Source: Diphasiastrum complanatum (taxonomy: Eukaryota > Streptophyta > Lycopodiopsida > Lycopodiales > Lycopodiaceae). From it: a stretch of DNA of 64,000 nt. The stretch is from NCBI GenBank assembly GCA_029204225.1, contig CM055093.1, positions 5,253,205-5,317,204 of the forward strand, in the 5' to 3' direction. Each line of letters begins with the position of its first letter. Positions within the stretch are counted from its first letter, which is position 1. Positions 9,983 to 22,060 of this stretch are shown in pieces. The translations under genes were made by a program, and so were the position numbers. The notes beneath the pieces are model-generated. The model ran no database searches and was not told the origin of the DNA. It was given only the letters and a program-made list of their open reading frames with translations.

Positions 9983-12900
9983 GAAGTAGCCTTTTGATCC
10001 ATAAAATCTCCTTTGTTGTGGTTGTAAGAGATTTGTATTCAACTTCATAGGATGATAAGGAAATAGTTGCCTGCTTCTTTGACAGCCAAGAAACCAAATT
10101 TCCTCCAAGAAATATAGTGTAAGCACTTGTGGATTTCCTATCCAACCTGTCTCCCGCAAAATCTGAATCTGAAAAAGCAATCAAAGTCAGATCTTCTCCT
10201 TCATAGTATAGTCCATAATCCAGGGTAGAAGATATATACCTCAAGACTCTTTTAGCCAACTTCCAATGATATAACTTTGGATCCTGCATGTGTTGACTCA
10301 GCTTATGAACACAAGCCACTGTTAACCAAATAAGTGAGCCAATAAGACTCCTATAAAGAGTGATGTCCTCAAAGGATTTTTCATCATCTTTAATAGGAAC
10401 TTTTACAGTGTGCTCCATAGGTGTATCTATGCCTTTACAGTTCTCCATATGAAATTTTCTGAACATAGAAAGTGCATATCTACTTTGGCTCATAAATGCA
10501 TGACCTTTCCAAAAATTTATTTCAAGGCCTAGAATATAGTGAAGAACTCCTAAGTCCTTCATTTATAACTTAGTACCAAATGCATGCTTAGTTTCTTCAA
10601 CTAACTTCTCACTGTTTTCACAAAGAATGATATCATCTACATAGATAAGAAGAATAATTACAAATTTATCTACAAACTTATAATATAGAGAAGGGTGATA
10701 TCCGAGTGATATGAGATAAGAATTGAGCCTTGCATACCAAGACCTTGGTGCATGTTTCAGTCCATACAGACTTTTGGACAAAAGACAACTTTTGATTCAT
10801 CACCTTCCTTCACAAAACCTAGAGGGTGCTCCATATAAATCTCCTTCTCAAGGTAACCATTGAGAAATGCATTAGAAACATCAAACTGGAACATACTCCA
10901 TTTGTGAGAACATGCAAGAGAGATGAGTATTCGAATTGTTACCATCTTTGCAACTGGTGCAAAGGTATCTTCATAATCAAGACCTTAAATCTAAGAGTAG
11001 CCTTTAGCACAAAGTCTTGTTTTATACTTATTGATAGATCCATCATGATTATACTTGATTCTGAATACCCACTTACATCCAATCACATGCAGGTTGTTTG
11101 GTGTCTCCACAAGCTCCCATGTGTTGTTTGACATCAAGGCTTCAAATTCTTGGGTCATTGCTTCAACCCACTTCTTGGATTGAAAAGCTTCTTGGACATC
11201 CTTAGGCTCTTCATTAGATATAAAAAGTGCATGATAGAAGGTTTCACCTTCCACTTGCCTTCCTTCTTCATCATATGTGAGCCTCCTTGGCTCAGACCTT
11301 GCTCATGTAGATCTTCTTGGTGTGATAGCTTGAATATGCTCCTCCTCAAGCCTCGGTCTCACTTCTTCTTGAACAACATCAAGGTTGATGATTGATCTTA
11401 CATGAGTCTCTTTGATCTGAACATCATCCAAGTTAAATTTTTTATCTTCATGGAAGACCACATCTCTACTAGCAACATTTTTGTCAGTAGAGGGCAAATA
11501 AATCTTGTATGCTTTTTTAGTAGATGCATAACCTACAAAAATTCCTTTCACTGCACTAGAATCTTCCTTCTTCCTAGTTTCTATAGGTACATGCACAAAG
11601 CATACACAGACAAAAATCCTAAGATGATCTACCTTAGGCTTTTTTTAATATAACATCTCAAATGGTGTCTTTCCTCCTATTGCAAGATTTGGAAGCCTAT
11701 TACAAAGATAGTTTGCACATGCAACTGCCTCTCCCCAAAATTCTTTAGGCAGAGAAACTTCCAGCCTAATGGCTTTTGCACTTTCACACAAAGTTCTATT
11801 TTTTCTCTCAACAACTCCATTTTGATGAGGAGTATATGAACAATAAAACTCTCTTTGAATACCCTCTCTCACAAAAGTCTTTAAACTTATTGGAAGTGTA
11901 TTCCCCTCCACTATCACTTCTTAAAGCTTTTATTTTAAAAGGAAACTGCTTCTCTACATAAGTAAGAAAAACGTCATAAACCATGGCTTTTGAAGATAGC
12001 ATATAGATCCAAGAATGTCTTGTATAATCATCTACAAAAGAGACCAAGCAGTTGGCTCCTCCTTTGCTCTTAGTTGATGAGAAATGAACATCTGAGTGTA
12101 CAAGTTCAAATGGTTGCTTTGTCTTGATACTTGATCAGGCCTTCTGTGTAACTTTTCTAGCACACAAGCTTCACAAGGTAGAAGCTCCTTTGACAGTGTC
12201 TTTGGTAGACCAACAACTTTTCCTTCTTTGACCATAGATTGCATGGATTTGAAATTGGGATGACCCAATCTCTTATGCCACAAATCTTCCTGTAGAACCT
12301 TGGTCTCATAAGAAATATCTGAAATGCTAGCACTCTCCCTATAATCTAGTTTGTACAACTTACCAATTCTAGATGTTTATCTTGAGATTATACACTTGTC
12401 AGCTTGAAACTTGACATCCAATTCACTATCAAACAACTGTCCTACACTAATGAGATTCTTAGTCAATTTAGATACATACAGTACATCATGTAAGCAAATA
12501 GATTTTGATGATGATGCATGTAATGGAATACTACCTATTCCTTCAATTCTACACTCTACATCATTAGCAATATAGATTGACCTTTTTTGCACCTAAATAT
12601 GACATGAGATTAGTGAAAGAGTTCCTAGAACTAGACATGTGGGAACTAGCCCCACTATCTATCCACCAAACTTCTTCATTCTTAAAAGGGAAAGATGAAA
12701 GAGTAGACATCATTAATGAATCCTCTCTTTCACTCTCTACACCCTCACACTCATCCTCATTAGTAAGGTTAGCTTGCTTAGATTGGTTCTTCTTCTTGAA
12801 ATAGTTTGATGCATAATGTCCTTTCTTTCCACAGAAAAAACACTTGACCTTTGACAGTTTCTTCTTGCCACTGGATGTTGCACCTTGTGAGGACTGATCC

Positions 12901-13149
12901 TCACCACCTTCTTTGGCTTTGTCCTTTTTGAAGTGTTGTTGTACTTTGCCCTTGCCTCTTGAATTGTCTCTAATGAAGAGTGCTTTGTCATCTCCACCAT
13001 CTCTCAATGAAAGTCTGTTGATCCTCATCATCTTGTTCTCTTGCCTGCTTTCTTCAACAATGAGAACACCTTGTAGTGTCTCCAAGGATGGAAGATCCTC
13101 TCTGACAGCATAAGTCTACACAATATTGTCATACTCATCTCTAAGTCCA
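9983..13149 (-). pseudogene. Copia polyprotein remnant (element B): gag C-terminus to RNase H
   Basis: The gag knuckle CFFCGKKGHYASNY (12850-12808) has lost its last Cys. The protease has WWIDSGASSHM. Next come LYVSKLTKNLISVGQLFDS (12592-12377), LWHKRLGHPNF with CEAC, and integrase FVDDYTRHSWIYML, RSDSGGEYTSNKF, PHQNGVVERKNRTL, FWGEAVACANYLCNR. Then come RT CKWVFRIKYNHDGSI, FQFDVSNAFLNG, SLYGLKHAPRSWYARL and YVDDIIL (about 10630), and RNase H LIAFSDSDFAGD, SAYTIFLGGNLVSW. Coding capacity is almost complete, but frameshifts (for example near 12050, 11650 and 10800) break it. The last 70 codons of the 9789-10562 frame read into element A's LTR and are not RNase H. Confidence 0.9.
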
Positions 13150-13154
13150 TTTAG

Positions 13155-13985
13155 TGTGAAAAAAGTACAAAAAGGACCAAGAGTGGATCCTAATCTGATC
13201 CTCAAGAGGGATTGGTTGTCAGATTACTTGATCTATCAATCTACTTCAGATTAAGATCAATCTAGATCAATTCTAGACACAAAATCCTAACAAGAACAAT
13301 CATTAATTGAAGGTAAGTGTACTTTATGGTTTCACACGTGTGAAACACTTCTTGAGTACGGACTCCAACCTGAAAATCAAGTACACATTGATAGAACCTC
13401 AAAACAATCAAAACAAATGTAGACAAATGGAGAGAATCACTCAAAATTGCTTCCAAAACCAAGATTGGTGTCTCACTTGATTATGGCCAAATGTGGCTCT
13501 ATATATACAATAAGTGGGAGCTCGTGGTACTGATCATCCCTATGATCCCACATGTGTGAAGGTGCTTTGTCATATGATGATTCATCATGCAAAACTAACA
13601 CTTGGACAAAACCTTCTATTTTGAGCACTTTTGGTCCATTTTCCTTCTATATGGAGATCTACTTGGAAATCTTCTAGAAGTCAAAATTTGCCTACTTCAG
13701 CTTATTCCACACATGTGAGCTGTCCTCTACACATGTGATATGACACCTAAGCAAAGGATGTGGCTCATGTAATCAATAGATTGATGCCATGTGTCATATG
13801 TCTAGAAAACTAGTTTTTGGCCTTTTTAGCCACTAGAACTTGAATTAAATCATATGTACAACCTATATGATTATGGTACATGACAAGTACACTATTTTCA
13901 CACATGGGAACAGGCTCCACACATGTGTGTTTATCTATATACAAGATTTTTGGCCTCTACCAAGCTTATTTTTGCATTTTTCACA
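13155..13985 (-). mobile_element. 3' LTR of element C (831 bp)
   Basis: It carries a TATATATAG-type TATA box on the minus strand at about 13499-13508 and several short palindromes built on CACGTG or CATGTG (for example TTTCACACGTGTGAAA near 13330, CACATGTGTG near 13550 and 13920). These could bind bZIP/bHLH factors. Confidence 0.95.
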
Positions 13986-14108
13986 CTCCTCAAAAATCTA
14001 GCTTGATGGAAAACATGATGATCTTGAACTTGACTCCATGGGCTGAATCGGTCTCTGCTGGTTCAAAAGGTGTTAAGATCAGCCAATGAGCTTGATGTTG
14101 ATCTAAAA

Positions 14109-15335
14109 TCACCATATCCATGATAGTGCTTCTTTGATGTTGACATCTTTGATGAGCTTGAGAGCTTTGCACCATCCTAGCACCTCCAAAATTGATTCCT
14201 TCCAATTTTCATGTAGATGCTTGACATTGAGGCTTGCTCCTTCTTCATGTGCATGATCCTCTTTGATGTAAATCCGAGACCTCCATGTCTCATAACAATC
14301 ACAACAAGTATGACCATTCAATATGCACTTCCTATGATTATCAAGATTTTTTATGCTAGAAACATAAGTCCAAAAATCACCACAACTTGGCATGATTTTT
14401 TCAATATTGAAATCAAAAGGTATTTCTATCTCAATAAGGCTAACTACTTGCTTATGGATATAAGTGTCCACTTTGGATGCTTCACTTATTCTCATAAGAA
14501 GTTTACAACTTGCCTTTAAGATTGAAAACTTACAATTTTCATCTTTATGAATGAACACATCATTTATGATCTTATTGAAACCAAAAGATCCTACATTATG
14601 AAGATATTTCCATTTCCTTGACTTCATAACTAATGTAAGATTACAAGAAAAACATATTTTGCTATCTTTTAAGGCATCACACTCAACTAGTATTGCCTTA
14701 ATCCACCTTTGAGATACAAAAATCTCTTCAAAGCAAAATGGTTCTTCATAAGTTGACATGAGAGCATAAATGAAACCATTTTGTGATTGCTCCTTATTCT
14801 TGACTAATTTCTCTTGGATAATAACAATAAGTTTGAACTTATCTAAAGTTCCAAGCAAAATACTTTCCAAGGACATAAAATAAATCCAAGTTACTTTCAT
14901 GAAAGTGACATCTATCTTTGCATCTTGAACCAAACAATGCACTTCCAAATGAAAAATTTCAAAAGATTCAACATGTGTTGTGATGGACTCTTGAAGACAA
15001 ATCTTGCAAGTCCTTGTGAGACTCCAAGCCTCATTCACCTTTCCACAAAGGAAACATCTTTCCTTGGACTTGTCCTTCTTGTATTTGCATTTTGAACTTG
15101 AAGCTCCATCCTTCACCTCGGCCCCCTTGCTTTGGTTCTCCTTGGATGGATTGGTCTTCTTTTTGTAGCATCTTGACAAAATATATCCTCCCTTGCCACA
15201 AAGGTTGCACTTAGGATCCTTTCTTTCCTTCAATAGGATGCCACCTATTGATGCCATGTGAATAAAAACCTGTGATATGATTCTAGAAATGTAATTTGTG
15301 ACTTTCAAGAGACAAGATTTGAACATCTTCAACAA
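14109..15335 (-). CDS. 408-codon open frame of element C, decayed copia gag/pol remnant
   Basis: The first ATG is at 15329. It contains a zinc-knuckle relic CNLCGKGGYILSRC (residues 43-56, Tyr in place of His) and half of a second (CFLCGK, 94-99). At residues 190-223 a segment YALMSTYEEPFCFEEIF..QRWIKAILVECDALK matches the copia linker just before RT, followed by faint KWKY-type similarity. No protease, integrase, YVDD or RNase H motifs are present. The frame has stayed open although it no longer encodes the usual enzymes; this could be youth, chance, or a retained structural protein. I infer no enzymatic function. Confidence 0.5.
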   Translation of the reverse strand: MLKMFKSCLLKVTNYISRIISQVFIHMASIGGILLKERKDPKCNLCGKGGYILSRCYKKKTNPSKENQSKGAEVKDGASSSKCKYKKDKSKERCFLCGKVNEAWSLTRTCKICLQESITTHVESFEIFHLEVHCLVQDAKIDVTFMKVTWIYFMSLESILLGTLDKFKLIVIIQEKLVKNKEQSQNGFIYALMSTYEEPFCFEEIFVSQRWIKAILVECDALKDSKICFSCNLTLVMKSRKWKYLHNVGSFGFNKIINDVFIHKDENCKFSILKASCKLLMRISEASKVDTYIHKQVVSLIEIEIPFDFNIEKIMPSCGDFWTYVSSIKNLDNHRKCILNGHTCCDCYETWRSRIYIKEDHAHEEGASLNVKHLHENWKESILEVLGWCKALKLIKDVNIKEALSWIW

Positions 15336-16913
15336 TCTAGAAGGATCTACAAAAGGTCTAGCTCACAAACCTAAGAATCAATCTTCACAATAATGACTAG
15401 TCACTTGGAAACTTTGCTTTGTTCACTAAGACAAAAGCACACAATCTTTGAATCAAATCACTAAAGAAATCAGATCCAATATCCTATTGGACTCATCAAA
15501 TACCAATGACTTTTTCTTTTGAAAGTTGAAATGGATATGAAAAAGATTTGACACCTAGATTTTTCTTTTCACTTGACTAGTTTTCTCAACACTTGAGATT
15601 CTTGAACAAAAGATGGGTTTTGTTTCAAATACATGAAAATCAAATTTAATCACTTCTTTTGGACTCACTCTTGACCCAAATAATCTCACACTTGAGATTT
15701 AGAATGAATTTGATTCGATTTGACAACAAATCATACCACCAATTTTTCACAAAGCTTAAAAATTAGACAACTAGAGACTCACAAAGATCTCAACCATGCA
15801 TGAATACTCAAATATGGACTCCTCCTCATTCTAGACATCCAATGGGATTACAAATTGACCCTCACACTCTCCCAAAGAAAGTTGAATAGAACTAATTTGC
15901 GTTTCATACATACTATGTCAATTTTTGCTCAACAAATTGAATTCAATCACTCCTATTGGATTCCACCAATTACTCTACCTTTTAAGACTTGGAATGAAAT
16001 TCAAAATCAAAAGTTGTGATTTTTCTCACTAAGATATTTTGCTTCAAAGAGCTAATGACACTTAGAAAGATTTGATCACCTAGGAAAATACAAATTCTCC
16101 ACTAATAACAACGCAAAATGAGCTTCTAGATCTTGCCCTCTACAAAGGAAGGAACTCTTAGAAAATTGGATCTCTCTCTACACATTTGCCATAGACACCT
16201 TAATGACTCTTTTCAAACCTTACAATCACTCAAACAAATTGAGTAGGGTTGAACAATGTGACTTGGATCTCAATCTCTTTTCTAGAACTCAATTTAAGCC
16301 AATCTATGTCAAATTCTACAAAAGATTTGCACAGATGCTCTATATGCACTAGAAACTCTCAAAGGTTTCACTTGGAGGACAGATCCAAAGATGTTTTCTA
16401 GGATGCTTCTAAACTTGACCCTATCACTCTTGAACAAATCTAGAGTGATGGTACAATGGATTTCAACCTCTCACCTTGCATATCACTCCTTAATCTATGA
16501 TTTTTAGCAAAATCTCTCTTAACTTCAACATACACTCAAAAAATCAGAGAAGATCAATTAATGCACCTATTTCAAGCTTCAATTTTAATTTTTTGGCTGA
16601 TCTTATCCAAGAACTAATCAAAGGATTAGATTTACTATAGAAAATGCTTGATTTTGCACCAAAAATCACTCAAATTGGGTATGTGAGTCAAATTCTACAA
16701 ATTTTTGAGATTTCTCAGCCAAAACCGGATCTGTACGGCCTCACACTTGTGAAAAGGGTTCCTACAGCCCACAACAAGATTTGGACCAAAAATTTTTAGG
16801 ATAGCTATCAAATCCAACTCGCTACACAAAGTTTGACTAGTTTCCAAAAACCTGCTAATTTTGGCTTTGATTTGGATTAACCCTATCAATTTCAACAAAA
16901 CCTCTTGTACTAG
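15336..16913 (-). other. Non-coding internal region of element C
   Basis: This is about 1.6 kb between primer site and open frame without a recognisable gag. It has many stops in all frames and is consistent with the long untranslated leader of a non-autonomous LTR element. Confidence 0.6.
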
Positions 16914-16925
16914 GCTCTGATACCA

Positions 16926-17756
16926 TGTGGAAAAAGTACAAAAAGGACCAAGAGTGGATCCTAATCTGATCCTCAAGAGGGATTGGTTGTCAGATTACTT
17001 GATCTACCAATCTACTTCAGATTAAGATCAATCTAGATCAATTCTAGACACAAAATCCTAACAAGAACAATCATTAATTGAAGGTAAGTGTACTTTATGG
17101 TTTCACACGTGTGAAACACTTTCTGAGTACGAACTCCAACCTGAAAATCAAGTACACATTGATAGAACCTCAAACCAATCAAAACGAATGTAGACAAATG
17201 GAGAGAATCACTCAAAATTGCTTCCAAAACCAAGATTGGTGTCTCACTTGATTATGGCCAAATGTGGCTCTATATATACAATAAGTGGGAGCTCGTGGTA
17301 CTGATCATCCCTATGATCCCACATGTGTGAAGGTGCTTTGTCATATGATGATTCATCATGCAAAACTAACACTTGGACAAAACCTTCTATTTTGAGCACT
17401 TTTGGTCCATTTTCCTTCTATATGGAGATCTACTTGGAAATCTTCTAGAAGTCAAAATTTGCCTACTTCAGCTTATTCCACACATGTGAGCTGTCCTCTA
17501 CACATGTGATATGACACCTAAGCAAAGGATGTGGCTCATGCAATCAATAGATTGATGCCATGTGTCATATGTCTAGAAAACTAGTTTTTGGCCTTTTTAG
17601 CCACTAGAACTTGAATTAAATCATATGTACAACCTATATGATTATGGTACATGACAAGTACACTATTTTCACACATGGGAACAGGCTCCACACATGTGTG
17701 TTTATCTATATACAAGATTTTTGGCCTCTACCAAGCTTATTTTTGCATTTTTCACA
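16926..17756 (-). mobile_element. 5' LTR of element C (831 bp)
   Basis: It has the same length as the 3' LTR and is almost identical. The primer site is immediately to its left, and TTTAG follows at 17757. Differences are mostly transitions, for example ATCTATCAAT versus ATCTACCAAT. Confidence 0.95.
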
Positions 17757-17761
17757 TTTAG

Positions 17762-18245
17762 CACTACTTGAACAAGTTCAGTGTTCTTAAGAGCATCACT
17801 AATACCAGCTAACTCTTGATGAAGATTCTTAACTCTCATGACACATGATGAAGCACTCTCATCTACTCTCTGATAACTTAAAAATATTTGGATTCTAAGT
17901 GTAAGCAATCTAGAAGTATTTTTGATTTCATAGATTGTTTTTAGAGTATCCCAAGCTTCATTGGCAGTGGTGCATGTACTGATCTCTCTTAACACTTCAT
18001 TGGTAACATTCATTTTTATAAAATGAAGGGCAATTTTGGTTCTTTTGTGGATGCTGCAGCTTCATTAGGTGCAGCAGGTTCTTCTTCAACTCCACTCACA
18101 ATATCCATTACATCCTGTAGAATCAACAATGATTCCATTCTGATCTTCCACATTGCATAATTGGAAGATATTAATCTCTCACTGTGCTCTAAGAAATGTG
18201 AACTAGATGAAGAGATCTTCTTGGTGAGAAATTCTAGTAGTGATA
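17762..18245 (-). pseudogene. Copia gag N-terminal part of element B
   Basis: Frames show LISSNYAMWKIRMESLLI (copia gag start, about 18175-18125), then after a frameshift near 18020 MNVTNEVLREISTCTTANEAWDTLKTIYE, LTLRIQIF and SSCVMRVKNLHQELAGIS. The gag continues on the far side of element C at 13149. It is the upstream half of the same polyprotein. Confidence 0.82.
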
Positions 18246-18965
18246 AAAAAAAAATGGAGCTGAAAGGATGTTGCTTGCTATCTCAATCTAGGATCTAACA
18301 CAGATGTTGATCCACCCTATGAAATCTAGCAACAGATGTGAGCACAATCAATCTATCTTGAATCTGGATCTTGCTTCAGTCACAAAAGAAGAAGCACATG
18401 CAAGCAAGAAGTCTATCTCTCCCACGAGTTTCAATGTACTGAAAAACTCTCTAGGAACTTACTTTCAACTCAAACACAGTAATATGTGTGAAATGAAAAG
18501 TCTAAGACCTCAGAACACTCCCTTCTATCCAATCCTACTTGATTGACAATGAAAATTGATGAAATTGGTGAAAAAGACAGATGTGTGCTCACTTTGGCAT
18601 ATCCCACGAGTTGAGCACCCTATCAAACTCTCTGGTTTCCTAAAACTCTTCTAAAAACAATTCAAATTGATTTAGAAACAAGAGCAACACATTCTACTCT
18701 CCAATACCTATCCAACAAGCTATAGAACATCAAATTTGGATCATTTCTTGAGAAGTAACACTCATTAATGAGGGCTGATTTCACACGTGTGAGCTCTCTG
18801 TCCCTACAAAGCTTTGCTGGATCAAATTAGCCTTGATTTGATCCACTTATAATCCACAGATTGCTTGTTTCTCAGCGAGTTTGAATCCTTTTCCAAAATC
18901 CGAGTTCCTGCAAGCAAAAACACTGATGATCTTATGTATACACCCTCACCTCTTCAAAGCATGAA

Positions 18966-19412
18966 GCTCTGATACCATGTGAAGTTTTTAGCATGTGTGA
19001 ACTTCACCACACATCCTACAGGATCTTACTGAGGTGTTTTGATTGCAAAAGATTGATCAAAGAACAGTATGCTTGAAAAATCTAAGGCAAGAGGACAATG
19101 GCATACATCTGATGAAAAAATCTAAGTGTCCAATATGGGAAAAAGAGGCTTCTCTTGGGTAGAGAGAGAAAATCATACATAGAAAACTCGAGTAGAGAGA
19201 GAATGAGTCCAAAACACCAAAATCTCAATATTTACAATATGGCAAAACAAGCCCAGCTTTCCCCTACCAATTGAACAACTAACTTTATTTTTATGACACA
19301 AATGTGTGAGAGGCTATCTTGAGAAAAATATTTCATCTTATTTGAGAAGGATATAATATACATCTTGGAAGGTGATACACTCTATATGAAGATTGGAGGT
19401 AAAATATTCACA
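18966..19412 (-). mobile_element. Primer site and 5' LTR of element B
   Basis: GCTCTGATACCA at 18966-18977 is followed directly by TGTGAAGTTTTTAG, the LTR edge. The right edge is uncertain; a TTCACA at 19407-19412 would mirror the TGTGAAG start. The LTR contains TTTCACACGTGTGAGC near 18780 in the adjoining leader and CTCTCTACC-type repeats. Confidence 0.65.
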
Positions 19413-20343
19413 CACATTACACTTGCATCAATTAGACACAGTGGTGTATGCATCCATCTAATGAAAAATCTGAGACCTTGTATTTCATGTCTACTTGCAT
19501 TATGCATTAATCTGAGGATGGGATGAAATGTTCTAGTACCTGGAATGGGCATTTTTGTTGAATAGTGTCATGAGGGTCGTATTGAGAGGAAAAATGAAGA
19601 TGATAATGGATAAAACATTACCAGTGGGGAGGTGAGTGAAGGAAAAAAAAAGAAAAAATAAAGACTTATTGATGATCATGGATCTATCTCGAAGACATCT
19701 GTTGCTGCTGAAGACCATCTTGGATCTTTTATTGAGAATATTTGTGAGATCTTTTGAGTGATGAGTGAAAAAATGAGTGAAGAGAAGATGATGAGTGTTT
19801 TTTATTTTGTTGTTCATAAAGTCTTGAGAGATATGATTGGGTCATAGATTTTCTTTTGTAAGCATAGAAAATATCATATCTCAATTCAAAATCTATCTAT
19901 GAGAGTAGAAATGTGAGATATAACATGAATATTTGCATTCTAAAAAAAAATAAATCTATGTATTATTTAAGAAGTGAATAGATTTTTATGAGAGTCGGAG
20001 ATATTTACAATGTGAATGACGAAGATTTAACTTTTAGAATATGTTGCATTGCACGCACTACATTATATAAAGACCTAGGCACAAAGCTGAGAAACTGCAT
20101 TCATATCTTGTTACAACAATAAAGATTGCATCAACATTTCCCAAAAATGCATGGTTTTGATGATGGGCATTAAATATTTTTTTTATATTTTTTTAAATAT
20201 TGTCTCAAATTCAAAAAAAAAAATTTGTTCTATCTAAAAGACAAAACTATCATATTATATACAATTACATCCTCATAATTATATCAATTTATTGGGATAT
20301 TTCTTATGGTAATTATCATGAAGCATCTCATACGTATGATGAC
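19413..20343. other. A/T-rich unassigned stretch
   Basis: Short frames only, none with a recognisable domain. It lies between the LTR of element B and the gypsy-like unit. Confidence 0.4.
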
Positions 20344-20569
20344 TTAATAATATATTATACCATTTATCACAAATTGTCTTGTAATATTTGAAACTATTGA
20401 TTTTTTCAGATTTTCTTTGATATTCACCATTTTTTTCATAGACTTTATTTTGAGTATCTTAATCTCTTTTGTAGTTGAATCACTTCTCCACCTCTTATCA
20501 TGCTTACTTAATATTTTGTCAGTTAGAGGTTTTAATGCTTGTAAGGTATTCTTGGTACAAATCTCATTA

Positions 20570-21025
20570 TCATATATTGAAGTTATTTTTTTTAGAATCT
20601 TCCATTTCTCTTTCATTTTGGTTTTTCACATTAGTTTCTTCATATAGCTCATTATTAATCAACTTCAAAGATGAGTGATCCAACTTGGATAATTCTAATT
20701 CTCTTAGTATTAACTCTTCATCATATTCATGAAAAGCTTGTAACTCATCCTTAGATAATAAATCCTTTTGATCTTTCTTTGAATCAGATGAGCTATCATT
20801 TTTTTCCTTGGGAATAATGGAATTTATCTTTTGACCTTGAAACCTTTCATCAATGTCACTCATATTGGAAGTAATGATTTCCTTTATGAATTCTTCTACT
20901 CCAACCAAACTATCATCAATTTCTTGATCATCCACTATTAATGGTAATATTTGACTTTCAAGTTGTGATATCCATATGTCATTTGGTAGCATTTCTTCCT
21001 TCAAGAGACATTGACTTTGCAACAA
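20570..21025 (-). CDS. Unrecognised acidic protein frame in the gypsy-like unit
   Basis: The frame has 151 codons rich in Asp, Glu, Lys and Ser, with an EEFIKEIITSN segment and a run like KKDQKDLLSKDELQAFHEYDEE. It continues, after a frame change, into another Lys-rich frame (20616-20344). I recognise no domain. Its position right after a gypsy-type primer site suggests gag-like protein of that element, but this is inference. Confidence 0.35.
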   Translation of the reverse strand: MLQSQCLLKEEMLPNDIWISQLESQILPLIVDDQEIDDSLVGVEEFIKEIITSNMSDIDERFQGQKINSIIPKEKNDSSSDSKKDQKDLLSKDELQAFHEYDEELILRELELSKLDHSSLKLINNELYEETNVKNQNEREMEDSKKNNFNI

Positions 21026-21329
21026 GTTAGAATCAACAAAATTTGATTGACCTTCTTGTTCTACTTCCTCAATTGCATTATTTTTTCTGATATCTCAGAT
21101 CCAATGAATCTTAAGATTAGTGATCTGAATAGTTTTTCCTGTTCCACAATCAGATTAGATCTCAAACAAGCAAATCCACTCAAATCAGGCAGAATCACTC
21201 ACAAACTAATCCTAAATGCAGATTTAACACTATTAATGCCACGACAAGATGCCTAATGCAAGCTAACCATTCAACAAACATGCTGAAGACTGAAAAATTG
21301 GCGTAGCTCCCCAACAACGGCACCAAAAT

Positions 21330-21990
21330 TGTAGTGGATTTCTTTCCTTGCCTATCCTCAACCCAAGATCTAATCAATCTAGCATCGAGGAGATGAAGTT
21401 AGTTATCACGCGTAGATTAGTTCCCATGAGAGCGATAGTATAGTTCAGATTTCAGCATGAATGGAAGATCCAAATCTAATTCTAACGTCCATTAATCCTA
21501 AGCATTAACACTAGATCCACATTGAAGATAGCTTACTCTTTCTCTCTCTCTCCCTTTCTCTCTCATGAAAATTATAAAAACATGCAATCCCAATAACAAT
21601 AAGATCCAACAATTAGCAAAACACAATAAAAGCATGAGAGATGGAGGAAAAGTGATAGAGAGCAAGGACATTCATAAATCCATTTCACAAGAGAACCAAT
21701 CTGCTTAATTGAAATGAAGAAATGTACATGTGTAGGAACTCGAGTTGGTCCCCTTTTATAGTAGAGAGGAGGACCCTGGCCTCTGAATCCTATTGGTCCA
21801 TTTTTGCCTCCCTAATTATTCAAATTTAAAAAAGAGTGGGAACCATCCAAATTGGAGGGAAACCCAACTTTATTCACTAACTTGACATTTAGGCCCTACG
21901 ACATTAAAAGTCCCGCAGAAAAGGCCTAAAGTCCTTTTATTGACTTTCTAATTAATCAAATAATTATGTGATCATCGGGTTGGACTTACA
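21330..21990 (-). mobile_element. Gypsy-like LTR (661 bp)
   Basis: It has TGTA/TACA termini, a TATA box (minus strand, 21753-21760) and the adjoining primer-like site. A (CT)n-rich patch is at about 21540-21575. Confidence 0.65.
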
Positions 21991-22060
21991 CACGCAAGGT
22001 GCCAAATCTCTCTCACTTATTAACTAGGGTTAGAGTTGCCTTGGGATCCGCAAACCCTCC

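Larger units (their letters stand above)
13150..17761 (-). mobile_element. Non-autonomous LTR retrotransposon C nested in B, with TTTAG target duplication
   Basis: Two LTRs of 831 bp (13155-13985 and 16926-17756) differ at about eight sites by eye. They begin TGTG and end CACA. Flanking TTTAG copies are at 13150-13154 and 17757-17761. The minus-strand primer site GCTCTGATACCA lies at 16914-16925, directly beside the 5' LTR; a short purine run (GAGGAG) precedes the 3' LTR. The internal 2.9 kb has no integrase, catalytic RT or RNase H, only a 408-codon frame with faint copia landmarks. It must have moved using proteins from another element. Removing it restores element B's gag frame region. Confidence 0.95.
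9983..19412 (-). mobile_element. Copia element B, interrupted by element C, 3' end missing
   Basis: This is a nearly full set of copia domains on the minus strand: LTR (18978 to about 19412), primer site 18966-18977, gag, protease, integrase, RT and RNase H. Gag is split by element C (13155-17756) with a TTTAG duplication. The 3' LTR is missing because element A abuts RNase H at about 9982. Frame changes are scattered through it. Confidence 0.85.
20344..21990 (-). mobile_element. Ty3/gypsy-like LTR unit: acidic gag-like frame, primer site and 5' LTR
   Basis: On the minus strand the LTR (21990-21330) runs TGTAAGTCC to CCACTACA, about 661 bp. It carries a TATAAAAG box at 21760-21753. Beyond the LTR comes TTTTGGTGCCGTTG (21329-21314 region), which resembles the TTGGCGCCGTTGCCGGGG primer sites of plant gypsy elements. 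Leftwards are low-complexity acidic/lysine-rich frames. No pol region and no second LTR were found, so the element is truncated at its 3' side. Confidence 0.65.
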
